This document shows positions 18,963 through 28,572 of a stretch of 64,000 nt of DNA, in pieces. The DNA is taken from contig NC_014248.1 of NCBI RefSeq assembly GCF_000196515.1, forward strand, positions 1,163,501 to 1,227,500, read 5' to 3'. Source of the stretch: 'Nostoc azollae' 0708 (lineage in GTDB: Bacteria > Cyanobacteriota > Cyanobacteriia > Cyanobacteriales > Nostocaceae). A program made the translations under genes and the position numbers. The notes beneath the pieces were generated by a model, which saw nothing but the letters and a program-made list of their open reading frames with translations, was not told where the DNA came from and ran no database searches. Each line of letters opens with the position of its first letter. Positions within the stretch are counted from its first letter, which is position 1.

Positions 18963-20471
18963 CTAGGGATAATAGTTCTTAAACAAATCTTCCGCTTCAA
19001 TATCCCCATCATTAACAAAAGTGTATGTAACCCCAGTGGTGTCAAAATAACGCAATGCCCACCTATGTTTATTTTCACTGTCATAAGTGAAGTATGCAGT
19101 TGTGGAAGTTCCCGTACTAACATTACCAAACTTCAACTGTAAACTATTATCACCAACAGACAAAATAATTGGTGGTAATTGCGTAGCTGATTGTGTTTGA
19201 GAACCTAGCGGAAATAGTGAACCTATATCAAAAGGAAATTGAGAACCTATATTGATCGAATTGATAGGAAAGAAAGAATCTAGAGGTGGAAAGTTAGAGG
19301 GTATAGAAGGCATTGGATTTGAAGGCTGACTAGGTTCTTGAGAGTTTGTCCCATTTTGAGCTGTACTTGTGATCATGTCGCGCACTTGGCTTTCTGACAG
19401 GTTGGGGTTAGCACTAAGCATCAGCGCCACTACCCCAGCTACATGGGGAGCAGCCATAGAAGTGCCAGTGTAATTACCATATTTATTACCTGGCAGTGTG
19501 GAGTAAATATTCTCACCTGGAGCAGTGACATATTTGATTTCTTGAGAACCAGAACGGTTAGAAAAATCAGTCAGTTGATTATTTTGATTTACTGCCCCAA
19601 CAGCAATTCCTGAATCATTGGCATAACGAGCCGGATAGGATGGTGTAGAGTCGCCATCGTTACCTGCGGACATAACAACAATTACCCCGTTACTGCCAGC
19701 ATATTCAATAGCTATTTTGAGAGTGTTGTTAGAAACATTACCTCCTAAGCTAAGGTTAATCACATTTGCGCCATTATCTACGGCATAACGGATACCATTA
19801 GCGATATTTGCATAAGAACCTGAACCACTTTTATCTAAAACTTTTACTGCCATAATTTTGCAATTATAGGCAATACCAGTCACACCATCACTGTTATTTT
19901 CTCCGGCAATAGTTCCAGAAACATGAGTTCCATGACCATTGTCATCGAAAACATTATTGGTATTACTATCAAAGTTCCAACCTTGAAAGTCATCAATATA
20001 AGCATTGCCATCATCATCTATACCATTACCAGCAATTTCTTTATTATTTGTCCAGATATTATCATTCAAATCATTATGGTTGTAGTCAATTCCAGTATCT
20101 AAAACGGCAACAATAATGGACTGGCCTGTATATCCATGTTCCCACGCTGTGGGAGCATTTATTAAATCAGCACCCCAACTATTTCTACCCAGTTTAGGAG
20201 CATCTGTATAAGGACTATCTTCAGCGGCTTTACTGACTGCTGATCCTGCATTGACTAAGCCATAGCCATTGTTGGAGTTATAGCTACTAGTGGTGACAAC
20301 AAACTCACTAGTTTCCTGTGATGGTAAACTACTACGATTACCCCAACTTACACTACTGTCAGCCTGAGTTTGAAATGTATCAATTGTGGAAATACCAGCA
20401 ATATTGAGTTCTTTCTGAGCAGAGAAGTTGTTAGTAGTATCAAATTTCATCAGATTTTTATCCTTAAACAT
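18963..20471 (-). CDS. Subtilisin-like serine protease (S8 family)
   Basis: A 502-residue protease with an intact catalytic triad: Asp125 (VAVLDTGID), His180 (NGHGTHVSG) and Ser338 (GTSMAAPHVAG), plus the oxyanion Asn271 (SAGNDGD). An Asp/Asn-rich insert around 145-178 (GNGIDDDGNAYIDD) probably binds calcium. The first 90 residues are Ser/Thr-rich without a classical signal peptide. After residue 370 comes a Pro/Ser linker and a C-terminal beta-rich domain (LQLKFGNVSTGTSTTAYFTY). It is probably exported and calcium-dependent. It is followed upstream by two pentapeptide genes in the same orientation, but the 350-base gap argues against one operon. Confidence 0.9.
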   Translation of the reverse strand: MFKDKNLMKFDTTNNFSAQKELNIAGISTIDTFQTQADSSVSWGNRSSLPSQETSEFVVTTSSYNSNNGYGLVNAGSAVSKAAEDSPYTDAPKLGRNSWGADLINAPTAWEHGYTGQSIIVAVLDTGIDYNHNDLNDNIWTNNKEIAGNGIDDDGNAYIDDFQGWNFDSNTNNVFDDNGHGTHVSGTIAGENNSDGVTGIAYNCKIMAVKVLDKSGSGSYANIANGIRYAVDNGANVINLSLGGNVSNNTLKIAIEYAGSNGVIVVMSAGNDGDSTPSYPARYANDSGIAVGAVNQNNQLTDFSNRSGSQEIKYVTAPGENIYSTLPGNKYGNYTGTSMAAPHVAGVVALMLSANPNLSESQVRDMITSTAQNGTNSQEPSQPSNPMPSIPSNFPPLDSFFPINSINIGSQFPFDIGSLFPLGSQTQSATQLPPIILSVGDNSLQLKFGNVSTGTSTTAYFTYDSENKHRWALRYFDTTGVTYTFVNDGDIEAEDLFKNYYP

Positions 20472-20823
20472 AGTATGGTTTTGTAACAGCCTAAATTGAA
20501 TAAAGCTTGGTTGAAAAAAAGTTTGAAACTCCTTTGAAATTGCCAGCTATTCACCTTGGCTTAATAATTACTATGAATTGACAAATATAGAAAGCTATTT
20601 TGATTACGAATTTACTAATTAGAAAACAAGCAATCATGACAATTGATAAGTCATGATTTAATAACTTACTTGGGAGTTTAATGTGAACATTTAATAAGAA
20701 TAAATATAGTCGGAATAATTTCAAATACGAGGGTTAATGTAGTCAAAATTATAAAAATTTAATAAAAACGTAGAATGCACCCAAGGTAGCAAGAAGGGAT
20801 GTTTTAGAGATTGAATTAGATAT
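20472..20823. other. AT-rich spacer upstream of the protease gene
   Basis: About 350 bases with very high AT content. No gene is visible; it should hold the protease promoter. Confidence 0.4.
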
Positions 20824-22323
20824 TTAAACAGATTGTAGCCAACTGGCTGGCGCTTCGATATAATCGATATAATCAGGCAGACGAGTAGTCCAATCGCCTA
20901 ACGCCATAACTATCTGCTCAGATTCCAGGTTTTTCGCCCCAGTTAAAATCGCTCCAGTCAGTTTAACATCACAAAGATGAGCGCCTGATAAGTTAGCCCC
21001 CATCAAATTAGCCCAGGACAGATCAGCTTCATCAAGCGTTGCTAGAGAAAGATTTGCTCCCATCAAATTAGCATTATGTAGATCTGCTTCTGTCAAACTA
21101 GCCTCACTGAGATTAGCAAAATAGATATCCGTTTGCTGTAATTTTGCAGCGTTTAAATTTGCACCTTGCAGATTGGCACCATTGAGATTTGCACCTTCCA
21201 GATTCGCAGCAGTCAAGCCGGCTGAACTTAAATTAGTTTTACCCAATTTCGCCCCTTGCAAGTTAGCTAAAAATAACTTAGCACCAGACAAATTAGCAGC
21301 TTTGAGAGTTGCTTGTTGCAAATTGGCTTTATACAAGTTAGCAGCTTGTAAATTAGCTGAACGCAAACTTGCACCACACAAATTAGCTGAACGTAGGTTT
21401 ACTCCATATAAATTAGCGAGATTCAGATTTGCCCGATTCAAATTAACTCCCCGTAAACTCGCTTTAAATAAGTTGGCTTCATAAAGAATCGAACCAATAA
21501 GTTTTGCACCATCCAAGTCTGCTTCACTTAAATCAACTTCCCGCAAGTCTGCACCACACAAATCAGATCCGCGCAAATCCACTCTTTGTAGTTTACCTCC
21601 TGCTAAGTCTACTCGTCTGATGTCAGTATTGCGTAAATCCAGTTTTTGATTTTCTCGGTCTTGTTGAAAATTGCGTCTACCGATGACAGTCAAAGCAGCT
21701 TGAATATCAGTACGAAGTTTAAAAGATTCCCATGAGAGAGAATAATCTACTGATTGTTGACGACGCACTCTGTCACGATTTTTCCCGAAATCAATCGCCA
21801 TGATATCTTCTGGTTTTTGTGGCTTTCGCTCCGGTTGTACAGGTGCATTTTCACGAACAAAAGCAGTGAGAATTTCCATAATTGTCCAGTGTTCTTGAGG
21901 GAAATCCTGGGCAATTCTTTCCAAGGCATAAATAGCACCTATGCGCGTTTCTACCTTTTCATGTCCTAACTGAGCAATAGAGCCAATAAATCGTTCTGCA
22001 ATGAGTTTGTCTTGGGTGAGTTTAGTATTTTCAATGCCAATTGCCAGAGTTTTCTCCGCCGTAATAGCATTTCTTTCCATGACTTGATTCCGCTTGGCTG
22101 CGTAATAAGCATTAAGTGCAACAGCTAAACCCAGAAAGACTATAGCAGTGGTGGTTAATGCTTGGTTTTTGTTAGCTATTCGCTGCTGAAGTGATAACTT
22201 CTCAATATTAGTAGATGCGAAGACAATCAGTATTAAGGACAGAGCAACAATAAGGATGATGGTGAGCAACCAATGTAATGTTGCATCTGTCTTTTTAGCA
22301 GACATACCAGAAAGATGCTTCAC
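20824..22323 (-). CDS. Membrane-anchored pentapeptide-repeat protein
   Basis: A 499-residue protein (GTG start; an ATG at 22305 is an alternative start, giving MSAKKTDATLHWLL). Two N-terminal membrane spans (LLTIILIVALSLILIVF and TTAIVFLGLAVALNAYYA) precede a helical region ending EHWTIMEILTAFVRENAP. From about residue 225 onward there are some 45 A(D/N)LXX pentapeptides (LCGADLREVDLSEADLDGAK...), which fold as a right-handed quadrilateral beta-helix. It is probably anchored in a membrane with the repeats in the cytoplasm. The function is unknown; such repeats act as protein-protein or DNA-mimic surfaces. No break is seen. Confidence 0.85.
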   Translation of the reverse strand: MKHLSGMSAKKTDATLHWLLTIILIVALSLILIVFASTNIEKLSLQQRIANKNQALTTTAIVFLGLAVALNAYYAAKRNQVMERNAITAEKTLAIGIENTKLTQDKLIAERFIGSIAQLGHEKVETRIGAIYALERIAQDFPQEHWTIMEILTAFVRENAPVQPERKPQKPEDIMAIDFGKNRDRVRRQQSVDYSLSWESFKLRTDIQAALTVIGRRNFQQDRENQKLDLRNTDIRRVDLAGGKLQRVDLRGSDLCGADLREVDLSEADLDGAKLIGSILYEANLFKASLRGVNLNRANLNLANLYGVNLRSANLCGASLRSANLQAANLYKANLQQATLKAANLSGAKLFLANLQGAKLGKTNLSSAGLTAANLEGANLNGANLQGANLNAAKLQQTDIYFANLSEASLTEADLHNANLMGANLSLATLDEADLSWANLMGANLSGAHLCDVKLTGAILTGAKNLESEQIVMALGDWTTRLPDYIDYIEAPASWLQSV

Positions 22324-22544
22324 AATAATGAGTTATTACTGAGATGATTAAAAAAAATAGTATAGCATTTAGCTTCAAATTTAGATATCTAAACTTTTCT
22401 CACGAAAAAGGGGAAAAATTTTTCCCTTTTCCCCTTCCCTTTAGTATTCTTGGTATATTTTGTTTCTTAAAACTTGTCAAAATGGCAGTAAACCACTCGC
22501 TACGAATCAAAGTAACTGTTTTTATTACCCTACAACCTTATTTC

Positions 22545-23267
22545 TTAAAAGTTCAACTTAGCTTCCCTTAAATTCGCTCCATCAAGCATGGTATCATTCA
22601 AAATAGCATCGTGTAAACTAGCTAAATATAGATTAGCTCGATGTAAATTAGCACCAGAAAGATTTGCACCAGAGAGATTTGCTGCACTGAGTATTGCACC
22701 AGAGAGATTGACAAAATTGAGATTTGCACCAGAGAGATTTGATGCACTGAGTATTGCACACTCTAGGTTTGCACCAGAAAGATTTACCTTTGATAAATTC
22801 GCTTGATAAAGGTTACTTTTTTCTAGGTTGGCATTTTGTAAGTTTATTCCCCTTAAGTCTGTATAACTTAAGTCAATCTGCTCATTTTCTGGATCTTTGT
22901 TTGTATCTCTTCTCACTATTACGGTCATGGCTGCTTGAATTACTGCTCGCATGTTTGCCGAGGAATCACCTGTTACTTCCTGTGAGCATAGATTGGTGGT
23001 TGTATTTCGCACAAACTTAGTCAGCATATCTATAATTGTCCAGTGGTATTCTGGATTAACTTCAACAAGATGCTCCAAAGCCTTAATTGCTGATAGACTG
23101 GTTTCTATTGGATAATTTTCCAGTCTTTTGATAACCTCCATTAAGTAAGATTGATACAAATTATTATGTAGATTATGTTTGATTCTCTCCTGAATTTCCA
23201 GCATGCAAAGAATGATTTTTATCATTGGAGTATCATTAATAATAATGATGTTCCTTAACATTTTCAT
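22545..23267 (-). CDS. Short pentapeptide-repeat protein, paralogue of the neighbour
   Basis: A 240-residue protein lacking the two membrane spans of its neighbour but sharing the same helical module: HWTIIDMLTKFVRN against HWTIMEILTAFVRE, and LSAIKALEHLVEVNPEYH against IGAIYALERIAQDFPQEH. Pentapeptides run from about residue 130 (ADLRGINL-like) to the end. It lies upstream of the longer gene in the same direction with a 220-base gap. It could be a cytoplasmic partner or a shortened duplicate; the unusual N-terminus (MKMLRNIIIINDTPMIKI) suggests a recent 5' truncation. Confidence 0.75.
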   Translation of the reverse strand: MKMLRNIIIINDTPMIKIILCMLEIQERIKHNLHNNLYQSYLMEVIKRLENYPIETSLSAIKALEHLVEVNPEYHWTIIDMLTKFVRNTTTNLCSQEVTGDSSANMRAVIQAAMTVIVRRDTNKDPENEQIDLSYTDLRGINLQNANLEKSNLYQANLSKVNLSGANLECAILSASNLSGANLNFVNLSGAILSAANLSGANLSGANLHRANLYLASLHDAILNDTMLDGANLREAKLNF

Positions 23268-23623
23268 TGTAGGGACTCAGTAATTTATAACTAGTTATTA
23301 GTCATTTATGCTAGTGTTTAAGTTTCAGTACCTGGATGAATTAATTACATTAATTTCGTATTGATAAACAACCCAAATGTGTAAGTTGATTTTTATCTGA
23401 CTTTACAAAGTATCCAAGGCATGACATGAAAGAAACAAACAGTAAAGAAGGTAAAGAACGTAAAGAACGCAAAGAACCCGAAGGAACGAGAGATTCAAAG
23501 AGTTTTTTAATTAGTCCCGTAGTTTTTAATTTGATTGGGATGTTGCCAGCAAGAATAATGATTGTGACAAATAAAAAACTACAAAGCTGATGCAGGAAGT
23601 CCTTTATAATCCGAAATTATGTA
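23268..23623. other. Intergenic region with GTAAAGAAC-type repeats
   Basis: About 350 bases. Around 23437-23475 there is a short run of AAAGAACGTAAAGAACGC-like units. The rest is AT-rich and no gene is supported. Confidence 0.45.
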
Positions 23624-24742
23624 ATGCTCAAAAAACTAGTGCTGATTGGTGGTGGTCATAGTCATGCCCTTGTATTGAGACTTTTTGGTAATAAACCTTT
23701 ATCTGGAGTCAGATTGGCTTTAATTACACCAGATATATATACGCCATATTCAGGAATGTTACCCGGACATATTGCAGGATTTTATAGTTATTCACAGTGC
23801 GATATAGATTTGCAAAGTTTAAGCAATTTTGCTCATGCTCAGTTATGTCTTGATCATGTAATTGGACTGGATTTAAAAAATCGTAAAGTGCTTTGTGCTA
23901 ACCAACCTACGGTAGATTTTGATATATTGTCTATTAATATTAGCAGTACACCTACAAAGTTGTCTGTACCAGGTGCAGTAGAATATACAATTGCTGCAAA
24001 ACCTGTCGCGCAATTTTTAGAACATTGGTATCAATTACAGGAAAATGCAGTTAGGAATCCTCAAAAAGCTCTAAATATTGCCATTGTTGGTGGTGGTGAT
24101 GTGGAATTGGCATTATCAATACTTGCCGGTGTGAGAAAATTGGAAATTTATTTATTTCAAAGTAGTAAAGAATTAATGCCAAGTCATCACCAATCAGTGC
24201 GACGAATTATGCGGGATATTTTAAGTAATCAAGATGTTAAATTGCATTTAGGTGAAAGGGTGTGTGAGGTTGTAAAGCTAATAAATAAGGGGCTGACAAT
24301 TAAATGTGAATCTGGCTTAATGGTAACTTGTGATCAAGTGTTTTGGGTGACACACGCTTCAGCAGGAAGTTGGTTGAAGGCTGCGGGAATTGGTACTGAT
24401 GACCAAGGTTTTATTTTAGTAAATGATAATTTGCAATCTGTGACGCATCCTCATATTTTTGCCGCAGGTGATATTGCCAAGATGATTAATTATCAATTAC
24501 CGAAAGCTGGTGTATTTGCGGTGCATAAAGGCAACCCGCTGTATGAGAATTTACGAAGCATGATTTTAGGAGAATCTCTGAAACCATACAAACCCCAAAC
24601 AGCTTATTTCAGCTTAATTGTTACAGGAGACGGACGTGTATTAGCTAATAGAGCCATTTTGCCCTTACCATCTCATCAGTTATGGTGGTGCTGGAAAGAC
24701 TGTATTGATCGGAATTTTATGGCACAATCTCCCCATCAATAA
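23624..24742 (+). pseudogene. FAD-dependent NDH-2-like flavoprotein, the N-terminal half of a SelD-type fusion, truncated
   Basis: A 372-residue flavoprotein. The FAD motif LVLIGGGHSHALVL (residues 5-18) and the second FAD motif HPHIFAAGDIAKM are intact. The NAD-binding motif, normally VGGGAGGVELAL in relatives I recall, reads VGGGDVELAL (about residues 151-160), lacking two residues of the glycine loop. In cyanobacteria this flavoprotein is usually fused to selenide, water dikinase (SelD); here a stop follows FMAQSPHQ and no SelD domain is found downstream. It may encode a stand-alone flavoprotein, but the damaged motif and missing half suggest decay. Confidence 0.65.
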
Positions 24743-24799
24743 AATCCACAGATCCCTGTAGTCTGAAAAAGTCGTTGGGTGGCTTTGTCTAGTTTTTTA

Positions 24800-25075
24800 C
24801 TACTGGTATGACAATATAACCTGTGGTTAAATAGCCTAAAACTAGGTTGCTTTGTATCTCCCAAAACTATCAATAGGCACCTACGTAAGCGCAAATTAAG
24901 CTATCTAATTTATCTTCTGTTTCTTTAAGTGCTGCACATGTAGTGGGAATTTCTAAAGGGAAAGAATCAATAAGACTTAGAGGAGGTAAAAGAGAAGGAA
25001 GAATCTCAAGAATATAATTTTGGAGTTTGATTAATTCTAAACGGTGATCGCTTATTCTTCCTTTTTTATATTTGA
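24800..25075 (-). pseudogene. DUF429-family protein, C-terminal scrap
   Basis: The minus strand reads KYKKGRISDHRLELIKLQNY, then LPSLLPPLSLIDSF, EIPTTCAALKETEDKLDSLI and CAYVGAY, followed by two stops and then NLVLGYLTTGYIVIPV in the same frame. This order of motifs is what I know from the end of DUF429 proteins. The N-terminal three quarters are missing. The function of DUF429 is unknown. Confidence 0.55.
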
Positions 25076-25388
25076 GGATGCGTTCTAATCCAAATAAGTT
25101 GACAATGGCTGGCTGGGTGGGGAAAAACTTCGACTTGATCTATTCATTCCTGGTTTTTGGGGTTCGACGGTGGCTGCATGAACAAAAATACCTAAAACCC
25201 CAAAGCCCTCTTATCCCAATACTTCCCACCACTTCCGAACTAGTCCCGCCATTAGACAATCTATCTGTCATCCTACACAGAAAACTCCATCTGCGCTACT
25301 GGTCAGTTACTAGAAGCTTGTCCTGGTTGTACCGGTCCTGGTTTTGGACATCGGTATTTGAGAAAAGAAACTTTCAAGAGCGAGCGCA

Positions 25389-25772
25389 ATGGGTACAGCT
25401 TTAGAAAAGGCGGGAACTTCGGGGGATGCTTTAGACTTGTATATTTTTGGTAATGTACTCAGAGCCGGACATGGACACTCATTACCCCGTCAAGCAGCTT
25501 TCAAAATTGGGATGCCTGACACCATAAACGGTTATGCGGTGGATATGGTCTGTTCGTCGGGAATGATGAGCGCCATCATGTACGATCGCCGTTCTGGTTC
25601 AGTAGTTTGTATTTCCTCAATTTCCGGTGAACAAGGCAAGCTCGGTCAAACTAATTATGCAGCATCCAAAGCAGCGGTAATAGGCTTAACTAAATCCTTA
25701 GCCAGAGAAGCAGCCATGTATGGAGTGCGGGTAAATGCAGTAGCACCAGGAGGACTCATTGAAACCGAATAA
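25389..25772 (+). pseudogene. Deletion fusion: acetyl-CoA acetyltransferase N-terminal piece joined to a 3-ketoacyl reductase (SDR) piece
   Basis: One uninterrupted frame of 127 codons. The first part, [19 protein letters not shown] to [15 protein letters not shown], is the thiolase N-terminal domain with the active-site Cys (CSSGMMS). After about base 25580 it changes to an SDR C-terminal half, [16 protein letters not shown], with the catalytic YAASK and [10 protein letters not shown]; it stops at IETE. Such a pair (PhaA/PhaB type) makes 3-hydroxybutyryl-CoA for polyhydroxybutyrate, which suggests neighbouring genes joined by an internal deletion. Neither half is complete, so no activity is expected. 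An IS630 element starts 25 bases later. The stretch at 25072-25388 upstream is unassigned. Confidence 0.7.
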
Positions 25773-25797
25773 ATCTGGAGGCATATTTATGAGTATC

Positions 25798-26942
25798 TAT
25801 AGAAATCATATTTGATTTTTGAAAAAGACTAAGAGATAATACTGAGAAACTGTCTTATCTAATAGCTAACAATGAGCAACCAGGAGCTACAATCTAAAAT
25901 TGCAGAACTACAAGAATTTATAGATGAGCGTCCAGATGCAAGGGAAGTAAGAAAAACATTGGCAGTGAAGCTGGTTTATCAAAGCTACAAGTATGAGGAA
26001 ATTCAAACAATTTTAGATGTTTCAGTTGGTTCAATAACAACATGGAAACAAGCCTATGAGAAAGATGGAATTTTAGGACTGTGCCTAAAACACAAAGGGA
26101 GAAAAAGCCACTTGAATACTCAACAAAGAGAAGAAGTACTGGCTTGGTTACAAACGAAGGAATGTTGGGAGCTTGGCGAACTTGAGTGTAAACTGGCTTT
26201 TGAATATGATGTACTTTATGAATCAAAACGTAGTTATTACGATTTGTTTGATGCGGCAGGAATTAGTTCGAAGAAAACATCTTCAGCAAATTCAAAAGCT
26301 AATGAAGAAGCAGTTGCCGCAAAAGAAAAGAGATTTCATCATTGTTGGCGAGCCGCCGAGAAGATATAGAAGCTGCGCTATTGAGAGTTTTGCTATTAGA
26401 TGAGTGTCATTTACTTTGGGGAGATAGCATTGGATAGGTTTGGGGTAGAACTGACCAAGAAATAAGCATTCCAATTAGTATTAGTAACGAACGAGATAAA
26501 CAAACTTATTATGGAGCAGTTGACTAGTTAGGTAAAAATTTATTGTTGAAAACCTATGATACAGCTAACTCAAAAAATACTATTGATTATCTCAGCTATT
26601 TACTAGAAGAGTCACCTAACCAACAATTGCTTATTTTTTGGGATGGAGCTAGTTATCATCGTTCAAAAGAAATTCAAAATCCTTTAGCATCTATTAACCA
26701 AGGTTTACCTTTAGAGCAATGGAAAATTTATTGCGTCCGCTTTGCTCCTAACTGTCCCTCTCAAAACCCCATAGAAGATGTTTGGTTGCAAGGGAAAACT
26801 TGGCTGCGACGTTTTCGTGCTTTAATCCCAACATTTTCTCATCTTAAGTGGATGTTTGAGTGGTTCATTCAAAACACTACCTTTGATTTTCCGTCTCTCC
26901 AGATGTACGGAGCACTTCCATAGATCAAATACTATTCCTATA
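25798..26942 (+). mobile_element. IS630-family insertion sequence, copy 1 (1145 bp)
   Basis: The ends match as inverted repeats: TATAGAAATCATATTTGAT at the left against TATAGGAATAGTATTTGAT read inward from the right. TA at each border fits the TA target of the IS630/Tc1/mariner group. A second copy of exactly the same length lies at 38217-39361 in the same orientation. The transposase is damaged, so the copy cannot move by itself. Confidence 0.85.
25872..26923 (+). pseudogene. IS630-family transposase (copy 1), two-frame, with stops
   Basis: Frame A (165 codons) holds the helix-turn-helix domain (YEEIQTILDVSVGSITTWKQ). Frame B, entered by a -1 shift at the A-rich run 26321-26329, holds the DDE catalytic domain: LLLDECHLLWGD, IFWDGASYHRS and NPIEDVWLQGK carry the three acidic residues. 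TAG codons at 26435-26437 (the other copy has Tyr) and near 26524 make this copy defective. In both copies the two frames overlap in the same way, which suggests that the shift is a native feature of the element. Confidence 0.85.
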
Positions 26943-27218
26943 TATATTTATCATCTTAGGTAGAGGAAGACTTTACACCTATGATTTAGATTGTAATTTA
27001 TACGGAATGAAAAGCTAAGTTTGAAATTTAGAATTTATTGATTATTCTTTTAAATGTGAAAGATCAAAATAAATGATGATAAGGGCAAAGGAGGTAAACA
27101 CTAATTATTTATTAACAATTTATTAGCCCTATTTGTAAATAGATGAAAATATATATAATATAGCAAACGAAAACAATCAAAGAAAAATGACGGTCCTAGT
27201 CCTATTGCGTCTTCAAAG
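26943..27218. other. Short AT-rich spacer
   Basis: Nothing recognisable apart from an AAGGAGG-like sequence near 27087 that has no ORF after it. Confidence 0.4.
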
Positions 27219-28571
27219 TTGAGTGATACAAAGCAACTTGATCTAGGTAAATCGCAATCAGCAGGTGTATCATCATTAAATTTATCCTCATCAAATAAAT
27301 CTCGTCAACCAAAAGGAGCATTAACAGATACGGCTGATATTGTCTGTCTATCTCATTTCCGTTGGCATTTTGTTTATCAAAGACCTCAACATCTTCTTAG
27401 TCGCTGTGCTCAAGGAAAGCGGGTCTTTTTTATTGAAGAACCAATTAATTTTAACCAGGAAGATTTGCGAAGGTTGGATATTAGCCGAGATACCAGTGGG
27501 GTGGTTATTGTTATTCCCTATCTACCAGAAGGTTTAAGTGAGGAATCTGTCAACGCAAATTTACAAATTCTGATTGATGGTTTTTTTACAGAGTATAACA
27601 TCCGCAAGTATATTTGTTGGTACTACACACCAATGGCAATCATATATTACAACCCCAGGCTGTAATAATATGATTGCATGGATGAGTTATCTGGATTTCA
27701 CGGAGCGCCACTAACTTTAAATAATTACGAAGCTGAACTATTTCGCCGTGCAGACTTAGTATTTACAGGGGGACAAAGCCTTTACGAAAGTCAAGTTAAC
27801 CAGCACCCAAATCTCTATGCGTTTCCCAGCAGTGTAGATATAGCCCACTTTGGACAAGCAAGAAACCTAACCCTCCAACCCCCTTCCCTTCCAGGGAAGA
27901 AGGAGAAAAGTTCCAGTTCCCCTCTCCTTGCAGGAGAGGGGTTAGGGGAGAGGTCAGAACCAGCAGATGAAGCAGATATTCCCCATCCCCGTCTGGGTTT
28001 CTTTGGTGTAATTGATGAACGGATGGATATTAAACTGCTGCAAGGTATTGCCAATGCACGTCCTGACTAGCATTTAGTCATAGTTGGCCCAGTTGTCAAA
28101 ATTGATCCAGCCATCCTACCACAGTCCGAGAATATCCATTATCTCGGTGCTCAAACCTATCAACAGCTACCTGAATATTTGGCAGGATAGGATTTGGCAA
28201 TGTTACCATTTGCCCGCAATCAAGCAACGCGCTTTATTAGCCCAACTAAAACTCCTGAGTATCTTGCAGCTGGCAAACCTGTTTTATCTACCAGTATTCG
28301 GGATGTGGTGCATCCCTATGGAGAGTCAAAATTAGTACGCATTGCAGACACGGTTTCTGATTTCGTCACCGCAGCGGAACAAGCAATGCAACAGGATACA
28401 AAAGCATCAGGGTGGTTGAGTCGAGTAGATGCCTTTTTAGAACAAATTTCGTGGGATCGGACTTGGGCTTCAATAATGAAGTTTATAGACTCTGCTATAG
28501 CTACCCGTGATGGAGAGGAGAAAAATAATCTTGCTGCCATTACTGGACAACAAGCACCCAATATCATTACT
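27219..28571 (+). pseudogene. Glycosyltransferase, N-terminal half of a glycosyltransferase-Glf fusion
   Basis: Readable segments in order are LSHFRWHFVYQRPQHLLSR (about 27346), YDCMDELSGFHGAP (about 27673), RADLVFTGGQSLYES, RLGFFGVIDERMD (about 27990), LVIVGPVVKIDP, and TKTPEYLAAGKPVLSTSIRD (about 28250), the nucleotide-sugar site of family-1/4 glycosyltransferases. Two TAG codons (28068-28070 and 28188-28190) probably replace Trp or similar, and a frameshift lies near 27640-27665. The same frame, after removal of the IS at 28573-29774, runs directly into the UDP-galactopyranose mutase sequence. It therefore probably once made a bifunctional enzyme for galactofuranose-containing polysaccharide. 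Confidence 0.75.
27870..27965. repeat. Palindromic repeat inserted in frame in the glycosyltransferase
   Basis: CCCCTCTCCTTGCAGGAGAG plus GGGTTAGGGGAGAGGT and the preceding CCCTTCCCTTCCAGGGAAG form inverted units of a dispersed cyanobacterial repeat. They encode LPGKKEKSSSSPLLAGEG, low-complexity sequence between conserved blocks, without disturbing the reading frame. Confidence 0.65.
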
Positions 28572-28572
28572 A

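Noticed and set aside
21173-21484. Plus-strand ORF rich in (K/R)(L/F)A repeats opposite the pentapeptide gene
   Set aside because: It is the antisense reading of A(D/N)LXX repeats; the same happens at 22588-22806. No ribosome-binding site or family match.
20824-23267. Periodic 15-base pattern that could be mistaken for a CRISPR array
   Set aside because: The period comes from pentapeptide codons, the units are not identical, and there are no spacers.
25072-25404. 110-codon ORF before the thiolase remnant
   Set aside because: Its sequence is of low quality as protein (many Trp/Arg/Ser). Other frames of the same DNA give CATGQLLEACPGCTGPGFGH, which looks more like a gene scrap, but I could not assign a family.
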